Positions 1-8,768 of a stretch of DNA of 64,000 nt are shown here, in pieces (the first letter of the stretch is position 1; each line of letters opens with the position of its first letter). Below the pieces are notes generated by a model that saw nothing but the letters and a program-made list of their open reading frames with translations, did no database searches and was not told the origin of the DNA. This DNA is from Gardnerella vaginalis 1500E (GTDB lineage Bacteria; Actinomycetota; Actinomycetes; Actinomycetales; Bifidobacteriaceae), in contig NZ_ADES01000005.1 of the NCBI RefSeq assembly GCF_000263595.1, positions 116,474-180,473 on the forward strand, in the 5' to 3' direction. The position numbers were made by a program, and so were the translations under genes.

Positions 1-1
1 A

Positions 2-706
2 GTGCATAAGCTTGCTGCTGTTATTGACGTGCGTTCGCGCGGATACTTCGACGATCTGTTTGCGGTTCTTGCGCATATTGACGAGCTTGGAGTAAAAACG
101 CGAATCTTGTTCTTAGACGCTTCCGACTCCGTGCTTATTAAACGCTACGAGTCCGTTAGAAGGCCCCATCCTTTGCAACGCGGCGGCAGGCTTATTGACG
201 GCATTTTAGAAGAGCGAGAGCTACTCGGTCATTTGAAAGATTGCGCGGATATTATTATCGATACTTCAAGTCTTAGTATTCATCAACTTTCAACCAAACT
301 TTACGAAGGATTACTTGGCAAAGGATCTTCCACCGTAGCCGTGCACATTTTCAGCTTTGGCTTTAAGTACGGTATGCCAATGGATGCTGATTTTGTGGTT
401 GATATGCGCTTTTTGCCTAACCCATTCTGGGTTCCGGCTCTTCGCGATTTAACCGGAAAAGACAAGGCTGTAAGTGATTACGTGCTTTCTAATCCTGCAG
501 CGGTCGCTTTTTTGGACTCTTACGAAAAGGCGCTGCTCACTGCTATTGACGGTTTTGCTAAAGAAGATAAGCATTACGTTACGATTGCAGTAGGCTGCAC
601 AGGTGGTCAGCATCGCTCAGTTGCTACAAGTATTGAGCTTGCAAAACGCTTGCGATTGCACGGTTTGCAGGTTACTGTATCTGCACGCGAATTGCAGCGC
701 AGGTAG
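2..706 (+). CDS. rapZ: RNase adapter protein RapZ (YvcJ family), 5'-truncated by window edge
   Basis: C-terminal part of a RapZ/YvcJ nucleotide-binding protein; 234 residues are visible, whereas the family is usually near 285-300. The open frame runs off the left edge, so the N-terminal Walker A segment is outside the window and the first GTG is not the true start. The family signature GCTGGQHRS is present near the C-terminus. In enterobacteria RapZ controls a small-RNA decay pathway; in Gram-positives its role is less clear. The gene is followed by whiA, the classical rapZ-whiA pairing of Firmicutes and Actinobacteria, which supports the call. The tail is complete, ending ELQRR-stop. Confidence 0.93.
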   Translation: MHKLAAVIDVRSRGYFDDLFAVLAHIDELGVKTRILFLDASDSVLIKRYESVRRPHPLQRGGRLIDGILEERELLGHLKDCADIIIDTSSLSIHQLSTKLYEGLLGKGSSTVAVHIFSFGFKYGMPMDADFVVDMRFLPNPFWVPALRDLTGKDKAVSDYVLSNPAAVAFLDSYEKALLTAIDGFAKEDKHYVTIAVGCTGGQHRSVATSIELAKRLRLHGLQVTVSARELQRR

Positions 707-910
707 CAAGTAATAAAGCAAGTAATTTAGTAAGTAATAAAACAAACGCAAAAATTTTGTGCTAAAAGTATATGCAAACGTGTGCAAATAACGCTAAAAT
801 GTCCAACGTATTCTGTATCACAGAAAGCCGGGCATGTCGTTTTCAAACGCATCATGCGAGTATCCAACAGCACGCATATTTTAAGAAGAACAAAAGTAGG
901 AGGTTGTCCC

Positions 911-1858
911 TTGGCTCTTCTTGACGACGTCAAAAATGAACTCGTTTCCAACAACAATGAGCTCCCGACGGTCATTATGGCTCAAGCGGCAGCTATGATG
1001 CGCTTTGCTGGCGGTTTAAGGCCAGTAAATAACCAAGCTGTGATTCGCGCTCAGTTTGACTCTCAGCGTTCCGCACAGTGGCTTGTAGAGGTCTTAAAGA
1101 CGCACTTCCAGCGCGAGGCGACCATCTCGCAGGTTTCGCGTCAAACTCCAGCAGGTACTGTTCTTCGTTACGACGTAGTTGTTGATCATGGTGCTGCAGC
1201 ATTAGCATTACAATCTGGTTTACTTGACCGCCGCATGCGCATTGTTGCAGGACTAGCCCCAGAAATTATCGGCGGAAGTATCGCCCAAATTAAGGCAGCG
1301 TGGCGTGGTGCCTTCCTAGCTCACGGCGCAATTTCCGATCCTGGCAAAGCAAGCTACTTGGAAGTAGTGTGTCCAACTCACGAAGCTGCAAACGCTTTGC
1401 AAACTATGGCAGCTCGTTTAGGTATTACAGCTAAAGCTCGCCAAGTGCGCAGCTCTGAGCGCGTAACTTTGCGCGATTCCGACGCAATCGAACGCATGCT
1501 GAATCTGATTGGTGCTCCTCGTTCTGCTCGCGAATGGACAGGAAAGCGCTCAGATGGTGAAGCCCGAGGAAAAGCTAATCGTCTTGCAAACTTTGATGAT
1601 GCGAATATGCGTCGTAGTGCGAAAGCCGCTGCCGAAGCTTGCGAAAAAGTTCGTCACGCCTTCGATATTTTGGGTGACGATATTCCAGATAATCTGTTGA
1701 TGGCTGGAAAGCTTCGCTTGGAGCACAGCGATGCAAGCTTGGAAGAGCTTGGTCATTTGGCTGATCCTCCAATTACGAAGGATGCTATTGCAGGACGAAT
1801 TCGTAGACTTTTGCAGCTTTCGGCGAAGGTTGAGAAGTCGCGTATGCAGCAGCTTTAG
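911..1858 (+). CDS. whiA: DNA-binding protein WhiA
   Basis: WhiA, a homing-endonuclease-like (LAGLIDADG fold) regulator with a C-terminal helix-turn-helix; in actinobacteria it is linked to cell division control. I choose the TTG at 911 ([11 protein letters not shown]) because a perfect AGGAGG lies at 898-903 with a 7-base spacer. The frame is open back to 782, but that stretch has no comparable ribosome site and the family starts at this point. The 315-residue length is typical. The C-terminal part ([19 protein letters not shown]) is the conserved WhiA HTH region. It lies about 200 bp after rapZ and is followed by a terminator at 1901-1930. Confidence 0.95.
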   Translation: MALLDDVKNELVSNNNELPTVIMAQAAAMMRFAGGLRPVNNQAVIRAQFDSQRSAQWLVEVLKTHFQREATISQVSRQTPAGTVLRYDVVVDHGAAALALQSGLLDRRMRIVAGLAPEIIGGSIAQIKAAWRGAFLAHGAISDPGKASYLEVVCPTHEAANALQTMAARLGITAKARQVRSSERVTLRDSDAIERMLNLIGAPRSAREWTGKRSDGEARGKANRLANFDDANMRRSAKAAAEACEKVRHAFDILGDDIPDNLLMAGKLRLEHSDASLEELGHLADPPITKDAIAGRIRRLLQLSAKVEKSRMQQL

Positions 1859-1900
1859 TGCTGTTTTACTGCTTGTTTATTGTAGAGTTAATTTTTAATT

Positions 1901-1935
1901 GCGCGAGTTTGCGGTTTTCGCTTCTCGCGCTTTTT
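1901..1935 (+). terminator. Terminator after whiA
   Basis: GCGCGAG (1901-1907) pairs with CTCGCGC (1924-1930) and is followed directly by TTTTTG. It separates whiA from the glycolytic genes. Confidence 0.75.
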
Positions 1936-1981
1936 GTTTGCGGTATTCTCGGGTTTCGGCTGGTGGGTTTTTGGAGTGGCT

Positions 1982-2016
1982 GTGTGATATGGATTGTTGA
2001 AGACTTGCGGTATAAT
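1982..2016 (+). promoter_or_regulatory. Possible pgk promoter (-10 TATAAT)
   Basis: A consensus TATAAT lies at 2011-2016, about 96 bp before the pgk start. No good -35 is seen at the ideal distance; TGTGAT-like bases lie near 1984. The -10 is convincing, the promoter as a whole only moderately so. Confidence 0.4.
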
Positions 2017-2111
2017 TGCACACGGCATTGAGTTAATGTTTAGGCTGATTTTACGTCTTTTTGAACGCATTAAGCCAGTATGGTAAGCCAATAGATTTGG
2101 AAAGGATACCA

Positions 2112-3317
2112 ATGAAGACACTGAAAGATTTGGGAGATTTGAGCGGCAAGCGAGTTTTGGTTCGCGCAGATTTTAACGTTCCTCTCAAGGGTACTACGAT
2201 TACCGATGATGGTCGTATTCGTGCTGCTTTGCCAACAATTAAGGCTTTGCGTGAGCAGGGTGCTAAGGTGATTTTGATGGCTCACCTTGGTCGTCCAAAG
2301 GGCCAGGTTGTTCCAGAGCTTTCTTTGGCTCCAGTTGCAGCTCGTTTAGGCGAGCTTCTCGGCGTGAAAGTTGCTTTGGCTGCAGACACCTACGGCGAGG
2401 ATGCTCAAGCTAAGGTTGCTGCCATGAACAACGGTGACGTTGTTTTGCTTGAAAACGTGCGCTTCAACGCTGAAGAGACCAGCAAGGATGCTTCCGAGCG
2501 TGCAGCTTATGCTAAGAAGATTGCTGCTCTTGGAGAGGTTTTTGTTTCCGACGGCTTCGGTGTTGTTCACCGTGCTCAGGGCTCTAACTACGATGTTGCT
2601 GCAGACCTTCCAGCAGCTGCCGGCTTGCTTGTTGAAAAGGAAGTTAAGGCACTTTCTCGCGCAACAGAAAATCCAGAGCGTCCTTTGACTGTTGTTCTCG
2701 GCGGCTCCAAGGTTTCCGACAAGCTTGGCGTTATTGAAAACTTGCTTTCTAAGGCTGATCGTCTTGTTATTGGTGGCGGCATGGTCTTCACCTTCCTCAA
2801 AGCTTTGGGTCACGAGGTTGGTACTTCCTTGCTTGAGGAGGATCAGCTCGAAAAAGTTAAGGGCTACATTGAAACCGCCAAGAAGAACGGCGTTGAGCTT
2901 GTGCTTCCAACCGATATTGTTGTGAACGCTGGCTTCCCAGCAGGTGATACCCCTGTTGCTCCAGAAGTTGTTCCAGCTGACGCTATTCCAGCAGACAAGA
3001 TGGGCTTGGATATTGGCCCTGATTCTCAGAAGCTTTTCCACGACAAGATTGTTGACTCCAAGACTGTTGTGTGGAACGGTCCTATGGGTGTGTTTGAAGT
3101 TCCAGAGTTTGCTGCTGGCACTCGCGCTGTGGCTCAGGGCTTGGTTGACGCAACTAAGAACGGTACTTTCACCATTGTTGGCGGTGGTGATTCTGCTTCC
3201 GCAGTTCGTAATCTTGGCTTTGCGGAAGATGGCTTCTCGCACATCTCTACTGGCGGTGGCGCTTCCCTCGAGGTCTTGGAAGGCAAGACTCTTCCAGGAT
3301 TGAGCGTGCTTGAGTAA
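2112..3317 (+). CDS. pgk: Phosphoglycerate kinase
   Basis: Cytosolic glycolytic enzyme converting 1,3-bisphosphoglycerate and ADP to 3-phosphoglycerate and ATP, the main ATP-yielding step of the lower glycolysis used by the bifid shunt. Start ATG at 2112 ([22 protein letters not shown]), preceded by AAGGA at 2102-2106; the frame is open upstream to 2061 but without a better site. 401 residues, the usual length. Visible motifs: RADFNVP substrate region, HLGRPKG, and the C-terminal nucleotide-binding GGGDSASAV. Followed by tpiA after a hairpin. Confidence 0.98.
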   Translation: MKTLKDLGDLSGKRVLVRADFNVPLKGTTITDDGRIRAALPTIKALREQGAKVILMAHLGRPKGQVVPELSLAPVAARLGELLGVKVALAADTYGEDAQAKVAAMNNGDVVLLENVRFNAEETSKDASERAAYAKKIAALGEVFVSDGFGVVHRAQGSNYDVAADLPAAAGLLVEKEVKALSRATENPERPLTVVLGGSKVSDKLGVIENLLSKADRLVIGGGMVFTFLKALGHEVGTSLLEEDQLEKVKGYIETAKKNGVELVLPTDIVVNAGFPAGDTPVAPEVVPADAIPADKMGLDIGPDSQKLFHDKIVDSKTVVWNGPMGVFEVPEFAAGTRAVAQGLVDATKNGTFTIVGGGDSASAVRNLGFAEDGFSHISTGGGASLEVLEGKTLPGLSVLE

Positions 3318-3379
3318 ATAAGCTTTACGCAAGTCGTAAATAAATTTTACGCAAGTCGTAAGTAAACTAAATGTTTTCA

Positions 3380-3432
3380 ATTATGCCGGCTTTCGATTTT
3401 ATGAATCTTTTGTAAATCGGAGTCGGCATAAT
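3380..3432 (+). terminator. Long hairpin after pgk
   Basis: ATTATGCCG (3380-3388) pairs with CGGCATAAT (3424-3432), with an inner CGATTT/AAATCG stem. There is no long T run directly after it, so it may be an RNA-stabilising or attenuating hairpin between pgk and tpiA. Just before it, TTTACGCAAGTCGTAA occurs twice (3325-3360). Confidence 0.5.
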
Positions 3433-3520
3433 ACTAATTCGCGTAAAATCTTGTATAAAATTTTGTATAAAATCTTGCGTAATACTATTAATCTTCAATC
3501 CTCAACTTTTAAGGGTGATT

Positions 3521-4318
3521 ATGGTTGTTAAAAGAAAGCCGCTAGTCGCAGGTAATTGGAAAATGAATTTCAATCACCGCGAAGCAACGCATTTTATACA
3601 AAAATTTGCGTGGCTTTTGCGTGACTGGCATTACGACTACCGCGATTGCGAAGTGGCTCTTATGCCTTCTTTTACTTCTATACGAAGCGTTCAGGTTCTT
3701 GTTGAGTCTGATCGTCTGCCAATATTGTACGGAGCGCAAGCAGTTTCCGTTACTGCACAAGGCGCTTTTACAGGCGATGTTTCTGCAGATATGCTTGCCA
3801 GTCTTGGATGCTCAATGGTTATTGTTGGGCATTCTGAGCGTAGAAAGTATCATCCGGAAGACGATGCGAATATTGTAGACCAGGTGCGTGCGGTTCTTGC
3901 GGCTGGAATGACTCCAATTTTGTGCGTTGGTGAAAGTTTTGAGGAACGCAAGCAGGGTATTGAGCTTGATTTTGCTGTTGGTCAGGTTCATGACGTAACG
4001 CGCGATTTGGACACAAAACAGGCTAAGCGTTTGATTATTGCTTATGAGCCTGTGTGGGCAATCGGCACAGGCATGGTTGCTACTGCTCAGTCGGCTCAGG
4101 AAGCGGCGTCTGCTATTCGCGAAGATTTGCGCGCAACTTTTGGAAGTGACGTTGCGGATACTGTTCGTATTCTTTACGGCGGATCTGTGACTTCTTCCAA
4201 CGCTGCAAGTCTTATTGCTGAGCCTGATGTTGACGGATTTTTGGTTGGCGGAGCTTCTTTGGATGCTCAGGAGTTGTCGAATATTGTGCGACTCACCGCA
4301 GCGCAATCGCGTCTATAG
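3521..4318 (+). CDS. tpiA: Triosephosphate isomerase
   Basis: Interconverts dihydroxyacetone phosphate and glyceraldehyde 3-phosphate. Start ATG at 3521 with AAGGG at 3511-3515; a GTG six bases upstream is possible. 265 residues, a little longer than the 250 of many bacteria. Catalytic residues are visible in GNWKMN (Lys), GHSERR (His) and AYEPVWAIGTG (Glu); the phosphate-binding YGGSV is also present. It lies between pgk and secG, the usual actinobacterial arrangement. Confidence 0.98.
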   Translation: MVVKRKPLVAGNWKMNFNHREATHFIQKFAWLLRDWHYDYRDCEVALMPSFTSIRSVQVLVESDRLPILYGAQAVSVTAQGAFTGDVSADMLASLGCSMVIVGHSERRKYHPEDDANIVDQVRAVLAAGMTPILCVGESFEERKQGIELDFAVGQVHDVTRDLDTKQAKRLIIAYEPVWAIGTGMVATAQSAQEAASAIREDLRATFGSDVADTVRILYGGSVTSSNAASLIAEPDVDGFLVGGASLDAQELSNIVRLTAAQSRL

Positions 4319-4370
4319 GTCAACGGTTCTTATTAAAATTAGTCGAGTACTCTAAGACAGGAGGTTACTT

Positions 4371-4619
4371 GTGTCCGCTCTGAAAATCGTTTTGCAGGTA
4401 TTGCTTGTGCTTACTAGCATTTTGCTTACACTGTTAATTTTGATGCACAAGGGCAAGGGTGGCGGCCTTTCCGACATGTTCGGCGGCGGTTTAACGAAGA
4501 ACGCCGGTAGTTCTGGTGTTGCAGAAAAGAATTTGAACCGTTGGACAGTAATTATTGCACTGATTTGGGTTGCGGTAATTGTTATTTTGAACTTAATGAC
4601 TAAGTTCTCTCTAATTTAA
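4371..4619 (+). CDS. secG: Preprotein translocase subunit SecG
   Basis: Small membrane subunit of the SecYEG channel. 82 residues, GTG start at 4371 with a strong AGGAGG ribosome site just upstream. Two membrane segments are visible (roughly residues 4-22 and 58-77) separated by the conserved loop HKGKGGGLSDMFGGG. It lies 52 bp after tpiA, the standard position in this family. Confidence 0.96.
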   Translation: MSALKIVLQVLLVLTSILLTLLILMHKGKGGGLSDMFGGGLTKNAGSSGVAEKNLNRWTVIIALIWVAVIVILNLMTKFSLI

Positions 4620-4632
4620 TTATTCTTCTTTG

Positions 4633-4666
4633 AAAAGCGCATGGTCAGTAGATTGTGCGCTTTTTG
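4633..4666 (+). terminator. Terminator after secG
   Basis: AAAAGCGCA (4633-4641) pairs with TGCGCTTTT (4656-4664), followed by T. It closes the pgk-tpiA-secG group. Confidence 0.8.
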
Positions 4667-4722
4667 TTTATTTAGGTTTGTTTATTTAGGTTCGTTTATT
4701 TAGGTTCATTTATTTAGGTTCT
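4664..4722. repeat. Tandem repeat, about four copies of TTTATTTAGGTTC/TG
   Basis: A unit of about 13 bp (GTTTATTTAGGTT) is repeated about four times immediately upstream of the HAD gene and overlaps where its ribosome site would be; AGG in each unit could serve as weak Shine-Dalgarno sequence. Confidence 0.75.
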
Positions 4723-4726
4723 TACA

Positions 4727-5566
4727 ATGCTGCGTTTTTCTCCTTCTTTAGTAATTGCTGATCTTGACGGCACTATGCTTCACGATGCCTATACTTTTGA
4801 AGGCCGCTATTTAAGCAGCGAAACTGTGCAGGCAGCTGAGCGATTGCGCGAATCTGGGATTCCGCTTGCAATTATTACGGCTCGTCCTGTTGGCAGTGCT
4901 TTCGATTTTGTTCACGATTTAAAAGCTCAAGTTTGCGCGTATCTTAATGGAGCGCTTATTGATTTTGATTGCGCGCATAGTACTGTTAGTGAGCTTACTT
5001 CACAACGAAACATTGATACTCTTACTCGTTTTGGTTTTGACTCTCAGCATGCGAGTGATGTTTGCTTGCGATTGCTTGATAAAATTCCTACGCTCCGTCT
5101 TGGTATTGTTATGAACGACGTTCGTTACACGAATTTTGACGTGCGTATGCTTTGGAATGAGCAAGATTTTGTTATTACTGACTTTTCTGACGTTCCGCAC
5201 GGCATTGCAGACAAAATTATTATTGTGCCGCAAGATAGCGAGAAGAATGATCTTCAGCGTATTATTCCGGATGATTTTTCTTTGCACATTAGCGAAGACG
5301 TGTTGTGGATGCTCACGAATCCTCTTGCAAACAAAGGGCACGCGCTGAACGTTATTTGCGATCGTTTGGGCGTGAAGCCTAGCCGTACTGTTGTTTTTGG
5401 CGACGATATTATTGATATCGATATGTTTCGCGCCGGAGGATACGGCGTTGCGGTTGCGAATAGTAATCAGCGTTTGCTTGCGATTGCGGACGAGGTTTGC
5501 GCTTCCAACAACGACGATGGCGTTGCTACCTGGCTTAAAACAAATTTCTCTAGTGATTTATTGTAA
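4727..5566 (+). CDS. HAD-superfamily hydrolase, Cof/type IIB phosphatase
   Basis: Predicted small-molecule phosphatase of the Cof-like IIB branch of the HAD superfamily, 279 residues. N-terminal motif I is DLDGTMLHD (nucleophile and acid/base Asp), and the C-terminal motif IV is FGDDIIDIDMF with metal-binding Asp; a cap domain of about 100 residues lies between them. The substrate cannot be read from the sequence; sugar phosphates, phosphorylated vitamins or nucleotides are typical. ATG start at 4727. It stands alone between a terminator and a repeat-containing spacer. Confidence 0.85.
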   Translation: MLRFSPSLVIADLDGTMLHDAYTFEGRYLSSETVQAAERLRESGIPLAIITARPVGSAFDFVHDLKAQVCAYLNGALIDFDCAHSTVSELTSQRNIDTLTRFGFDSQHASDVCLRLLDKIPTLRLGIVMNDVRYTNFDVRMLWNEQDFVITDFSDVPHGIADKIIIVPQDSEKNDLQRIIPDDFSLHISEDVLWMLTNPLANKGHALNVICDRLGVKPSRTVVFGDDIIDIDMFRAGGYGVAVANSNQRLLAIADEVCASNNDDGVATWLKTNFSSDLL

Positions 5567-5570
5567 TCAT

Positions 5571-5744
5571 CATAATCGGACGCAAAATCTAATACAAATC
5601 GGACGCAAAATAGCTATAAATCGGACGCGTCTTGCAAAATGCGGACGTTTTCTTGTTTTTTGGGCGCAAAACTACTAAAATCAGTCATAAAGAATATAAA
5701 ATCGGACGGAAAATATATTTGCATCTTAAAACGTCCGATTTTAT
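5571..5744. repeat. ATCGGACG repeats ending in a 13-bp inverted repeat
   Basis: The core ATCGGACG or CGGACG recurs at about 5576, 5599, 5620, 5642 and 5702. The last copy forms an inverted repeat: 5696-5708 pairs perfectly with 5732-5744 (AAAATCGGACG/CGTCCGATTTT) across a 23-nt loop. Only about 70 bp separate it from the start of the AlbA-type regulator gene, so these may be operator sites or an attenuator. The 250-bp spacer holds no gene. Confidence 0.7.
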
Positions 5745-5816
5745 GCACGGATATAAATACAAACTTAATTAAAAAAACGACATTGCAACAAACCTAACTT
5801 ACAAAGCGAGACCACA

Positions 5817-7445
5817 ATGCTCAATATAAATTCACTATCTTCACTAAGAGAGAGTAATCAATTAGAAGCAAAAGTGGCTTCAAATGGTACGCCGAGAAGT
5901 ATGTGGGAAACGTATTGTGCTTTTGCTAACACGAATGGTGGAACTATCTTGTTGGGTGTAAGTGAAGACGCACAGCATAATTTACAACTTGTTGGCGTAA
6001 ATAATCCTGAACAAATGGTAAAAGATATTTGGGATACGCTAAATAATAAGAATAAAATTAGTTCGAATATTCTTATTGAAGAAAATATTTCTATTGAACA
6101 AACGGATGATAATAAATCTATTATTCGCATAACTGTTCCAAGAGCAAATCGTTCTGATAAGCCGATTTATATTAATGGAAATCCTATAGGTGGTACGTAT
6201 CGTCGCAATTTTGAAGGCGACTACAAATGTTCGCAAGAAGAATATCAAGCTATGGTTCGAGATAATGGTTCGAGTGTAAATTCTATGGATCAATCTCCAC
6301 TGCTGCAGCGTAGTGTTGACGATTTTGATATGGATACTGTACAATCCTATCGCAATATGCTAAGTGCAGTGCGTCCTCAACATCCTTGGCTTACGCTTGA
6401 TACAGATGAATTTCTTATGAGAATCGGAGCATTAGCAAAGGACGAGTCGAATAAGTTACATCCCACTCGAGCAGGTCTTTTAATGTTTGGTCATGAGTGG
6501 TGCATTCTTACGGAATTTCCGTACTATTTTCTCGACTATAGAGAAGTTACAAATGCTAACAGTAGGTGGAGTCATAGAATTACCAGCTCGGATGGTTCGT
6601 GGAGTGGGAATCTTTATGATTTTTGGAATACTGTATGGCAACGTCTTTCTCGTAAAATTGATGTACCATTTCTGCTTAATTCGCAATCATTAAGAGTTGA
6701 CGATACTCCTTTGCATATGGCAGTTAGAGAAGCCCTTGCAAACACGTTGATTCATGCTGATTATTATATGAGGGGTAACACTGTTATTACATATAATGAT
6801 GCTGTGAACAATGAGATTGATAGTTTTTCACAGTCTTCTATAGAACCCAATAGTGTGAATACTGGTTTTAAGCTTTCTTTTGCAAACCCTGGGTGTCTAC
6901 GTATGCCTATAGAAGTGGCTTTAGCTGGAGGTTTTTCGGATTCTCGGAATCCCGCACTTCTTAAAATGTTTGCACTGATTTCTGTTGTTGAACGTGCAGG
7001 AAGTGGATTTGATGCCATGAGAGCTGGTTGTGATTGGGCTGGAATAAGCCATCCAAAGTTAAGTGAGTCATTTAATCCAGACCGTACTACTCTTGAATTT
7101 TTTGTAAGCGATAATAATAACTTTGTATCTAGTTCTGCAAAAAACAAAACTAAGCTTAATGGTGATTCGTCAAATTTAGTGAATAGTACTTATAATTCAG
7201 AACTTACTGCAAATACACTTTTGCAAGATTCTAATAAATCAAATAAACGTATGAGTGTTGACGATTGCTATAAAAAGATTATTGAAGCATTGCATAATCA
7301 TGGAACAATAAAACGTGAGCAAGTGCAAAATATTCTTAACGTGGGTAGTACCAAGGCTAAGCAATTGTTGTCTAATCTAGTTAGTAGGGGAGATATTTCA
7401 GTTTGTGGAAAGGGCCGAGCTACTACTTATATTTTTAACCACTAG
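5817..7445 (+). CDS. AlbA_2/Schlafen-like ATP-binding putative transcriptional regulator
   Basis: 542 residues. The N-terminus (LRESNQLEAKVASNG ... AFANTNGGTILLGVSED) matches the AlbA_2 (Schlafen AlbA-like) putative DNA-binding domain. The middle (VREALANTLIHADYY and VVERAGSGFDAM) matches the ATP-binding C-terminal module common in this family. A Ser/Asn-rich linker near residue 440 leads to a winged-helix-like end (EALHNHGTIKREQVQNILNVGSTKAKQLLSNLVSRG). Such proteins are accessory and of mostly unknown function; some sit in defence or mobile regions. Start ATG 5817, with a weak GCGAGACC upstream. More AT-rich than its neighbours. Confidence 0.8.
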   Translation: MLNINSLSSLRESNQLEAKVASNGTPRSMWETYCAFANTNGGTILLGVSEDAQHNLQLVGVNNPEQMVKDIWDTLNNKNKISSNILIEENISIEQTDDNKSIIRITVPRANRSDKPIYINGNPIGGTYRRNFEGDYKCSQEEYQAMVRDNGSSVNSMDQSPLLQRSVDDFDMDTVQSYRNMLSAVRPQHPWLTLDTDEFLMRIGALAKDESNKLHPTRAGLLMFGHEWCILTEFPYYFLDYREVTNANSRWSHRITSSDGSWSGNLYDFWNTVWQRLSRKIDVPFLLNSQSLRVDDTPLHMAVREALANTLIHADYYMRGNTVITYNDAVNNEIDSFSQSSIEPNSVNTGFKLSFANPGCLRMPIEVALAGGFSDSRNPALLKMFALISVVERAGSGFDAMRAGCDWAGISHPKLSESFNPDRTTLEFFVSDNNNFVSSSAKNKTKLNGDSSNLVNSTYNSELTANTLLQDSNKSNKRMSVDDCYKKIIEALHNHGTIKREQVQNILNVGSTKAKQLLSNLVSRGDISVCGKGRATTYIFNH

Positions 7446-7553
7446 GTAAACAAAACCGCACATGTGTGGAAAATAATCTACTTATTCTAAATTTTGTATA
7501 CAAACAGTTTTACAATGTATCATCAAAATATTTTAGTAGATTGTGAATAAAAA

Positions 7554-8114
7554 ATGAGTAAACAGATGATCGAAACAGAAAGATTAATTTTGCGCGCCTG
7601 GACTCAAGATGACGCTGAAGATTTATTTAAGTATGCTGCAGATCCAGATGTTGGGCCTATTGCAGGATGGCCTGTTCATAAAAGTATTGAGGATAGCAAA
7701 TCTACTATTAAGAATGTTTTTCTTAACGCAAAAGAATGTTACGCTGTGTGCTTAAAGTCAAGTAACAAAGCGATTGGATGTATTGAGCTAAAGCTTAACG
7801 GTCATACGGATATGACTTCTAGGGATGATGAGTGCGAGTTGGGTTATTGGGTTGGTAAGCCTTTTTGGGGCAAGGGTTATATTCCAGAGGCTGCGAAAGC
7901 TTTGATTCAGTACGGTTTTGACGAGCTTAACATGACGACTATTTGGTGCGGATATTACGATGGCAACAATAAGTCGAAGCGCGTTCAGGAAAAGTGTGGT
8001 TTTGAAGCATATTGCGTGGATTCTTCCGTTGATGTGCCGCTTATGCATGAAACTCGCGTGCGCCATCGTAATGTTTTAACCAAATCTCGCTGGCAAACTC
8101 TTTCTGGCAAGTAA
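7554..8114 (+). CDS. GNAT-family N-acetyltransferase (RimJ/RimL-like)
   Basis: 186 residues beginning MIETERLILRAWTQDDAEDLFKYAADPDVG, the hallmark start of the RimJ/RimL branch of acetyl-CoA-dependent acetyltransferases. The CoA-binding region is ELGYWVGKPFWGKGYIPEAAKALIQYGF. Substrate unknown; candidates are a protein N-terminus or a small amine. ATG at 7554; the upstream ribosome site is weak (GTGAATAAAA). Single gene in the accessory stretch. Confidence 0.87.
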   Translation: MSKQMIETERLILRAWTQDDAEDLFKYAADPDVGPIAGWPVHKSIEDSKSTIKNVFLNAKECYAVCLKSSNKAIGCIELKLNGHTDMTSRDDECELGYWVGKPFWGKGYIPEAAKALIQYGFDELNMTTIWCGYYDGNNKSKRVQEKCGFEAYCVDSSVDVPLMHETRVRHRNVLTKSRWQTLSGK

Positions 8115-8140
8115 TTACTGTTATTTTCTCAGTTGGCTGA

Positions 8141-8287
8141 CTGCGTTAGTAACGGTGTTTGGGTGATTACCGTTACTTTTGCAGATACTTGACTGCGTTA
8201 GTAACGTATAATCTCGCTTTTTCGTTACTGACGCAGTTGGTGCGCTGCATTAGTAACGGATAGACGTGTTTTTTTGTTACTGGTGCA
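8141..8287. repeat. Palindromic CTGCGTTAGTAACG units, left cluster
   Basis: The 14-bp unit occurs at 8141-8154, 8193-8206, 8223-8236 (inverted, CGTTACTGACGCAG), 8245-8258 (variant CTGCATTAGTAACG) and about 8275-8287 (inverted variant). Adjacent opposite copies form hairpins. Positions 8167-8242 are nearly identical to 10297-10373 on the other side of the ATPase gene, differing by one T. The layout resembles REP/BIME-type palindromic repeats. Confidence 0.85.
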
Positions 8288-8320
8288 GTTGGCGCTCGCG
8301 CGGATTACGCGCTCGCTTAC

Positions 8321-8367
8321 GAAACTCGCGTTGGAAGTCCACTGGACTTCCAACTTAAGCGAGTTTC
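8321..8367. repeat. Nested inverted repeat
   Basis: GAAACTCGC (8321-8329) followed by GTTGGAAGTCCA (8330-8341) pairs with TGGACTTCCAAC (8343-8354), a TTAA bulge, and GCGAGTTTC (8359-8367): 21 paired positions. Confidence 0.8.
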
Positions 8368-8368
8368 C

Positions 8369-8417
8369 GCTCCGAGTTGCCTTCGCGCGCTAAATCGCAG
8401 CGCTCAGGCAGGTCGTC
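8369..8417 (+). repeat. 49-bp direct repeat, copy 1
   Basis: Starts GCTCCGAGTTGCC and ends GGTCGTC. Copy 2 is at 8551-8599; the two differ at about two positions. Confidence 0.85.
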
Positions 8418-8470
8418 AGCGCACACAAAACACAACCAGATTCCCAATGAGCAACCGCGCGAATCTGCCC

Positions 8471-8534
8471 TGTCTTCGTCTTTTCTGACGAAGACAGACC
8501 TCGCTTGCGTTGAAAGCACACCCGTGCTTTCAAC
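8471..8534. repeat. Two adjacent perfect hairpins
   Basis: TGTCTTCGTC (8471-8480) pairs with GACGAAGACA (8487-8496) across a 6-nt loop. GTTGAAAGCAC (8509-8519) pairs with GTGCTTTCAAC (8524-8534) across ACCC. Confidence 0.85.
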
Positions 8535-8550
8535 CTTGAGCAAGCTCGGC

Positions 8551-8599
8551 GCTCCGAGTTGCCTTCGCGCGCTAAATAGCAGCGCTCAGGCATGTCGTC
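8551..8599 (+). repeat. 49-bp direct repeat, copy 2
   Basis: Second copy of the sequence at 8369-8417, immediately followed by another CTGCGTTAGTAACG unit at 8603-8616. Confidence 0.85.
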
Positions 8600-8768
8600 G
8601 CGCTGCGTTAGTAACGTTTGAAGGTACAGCGTATATGCACCTGCGCTTATTTCATATTAGAGTAGTAAAAATGCTGATTTTGGGGTAAATTTGCGAAATA
8701 AAATTGTCGATTTTGGGGTAATACGCTAAAATAAAATTGTCGATTTTGGGAAGAAAGGTGGAATTACA

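Larger units (their letters stand above)
8115..8768. other. 654-bp gene-free, repeat-rich spacer
   Basis: No convincing gene. It holds, in order: alternating CTGCGTTAGTAACG units (8141-8287); nested hairpins at 8321-8367, 8471-8496 and 8509-8534; a 49-bp direct repeat at 8369-8417 and 8551-8599; one more CTGCGTTAGTAACG at 8603-8616; and an AT-rich end with a direct repeat of AAAATTGTCGATTTTGGG (about 8701 and 8733) that leads into the ATPase gene. Short open frames here overlap the repeats and are not credible. Confidence 0.8.

Noticed and set aside
2346..3380. Long open frame opposite pgk (minus strand)
   Set aside because: Exactly antisense to a conserved gene with strong codon bias; protein is low in recognisable motifs. 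Same reasoning applies to 10730-11779 (opposite tal), 11810-13663 (opposite tkt) and 39527-40630 (opposite tig).
8377..8688. 103-codon open frame in the repeat-rich spacer
   Set aside because: Translation follows direct and inverted repeats; no homology recognised and no ribosome site.
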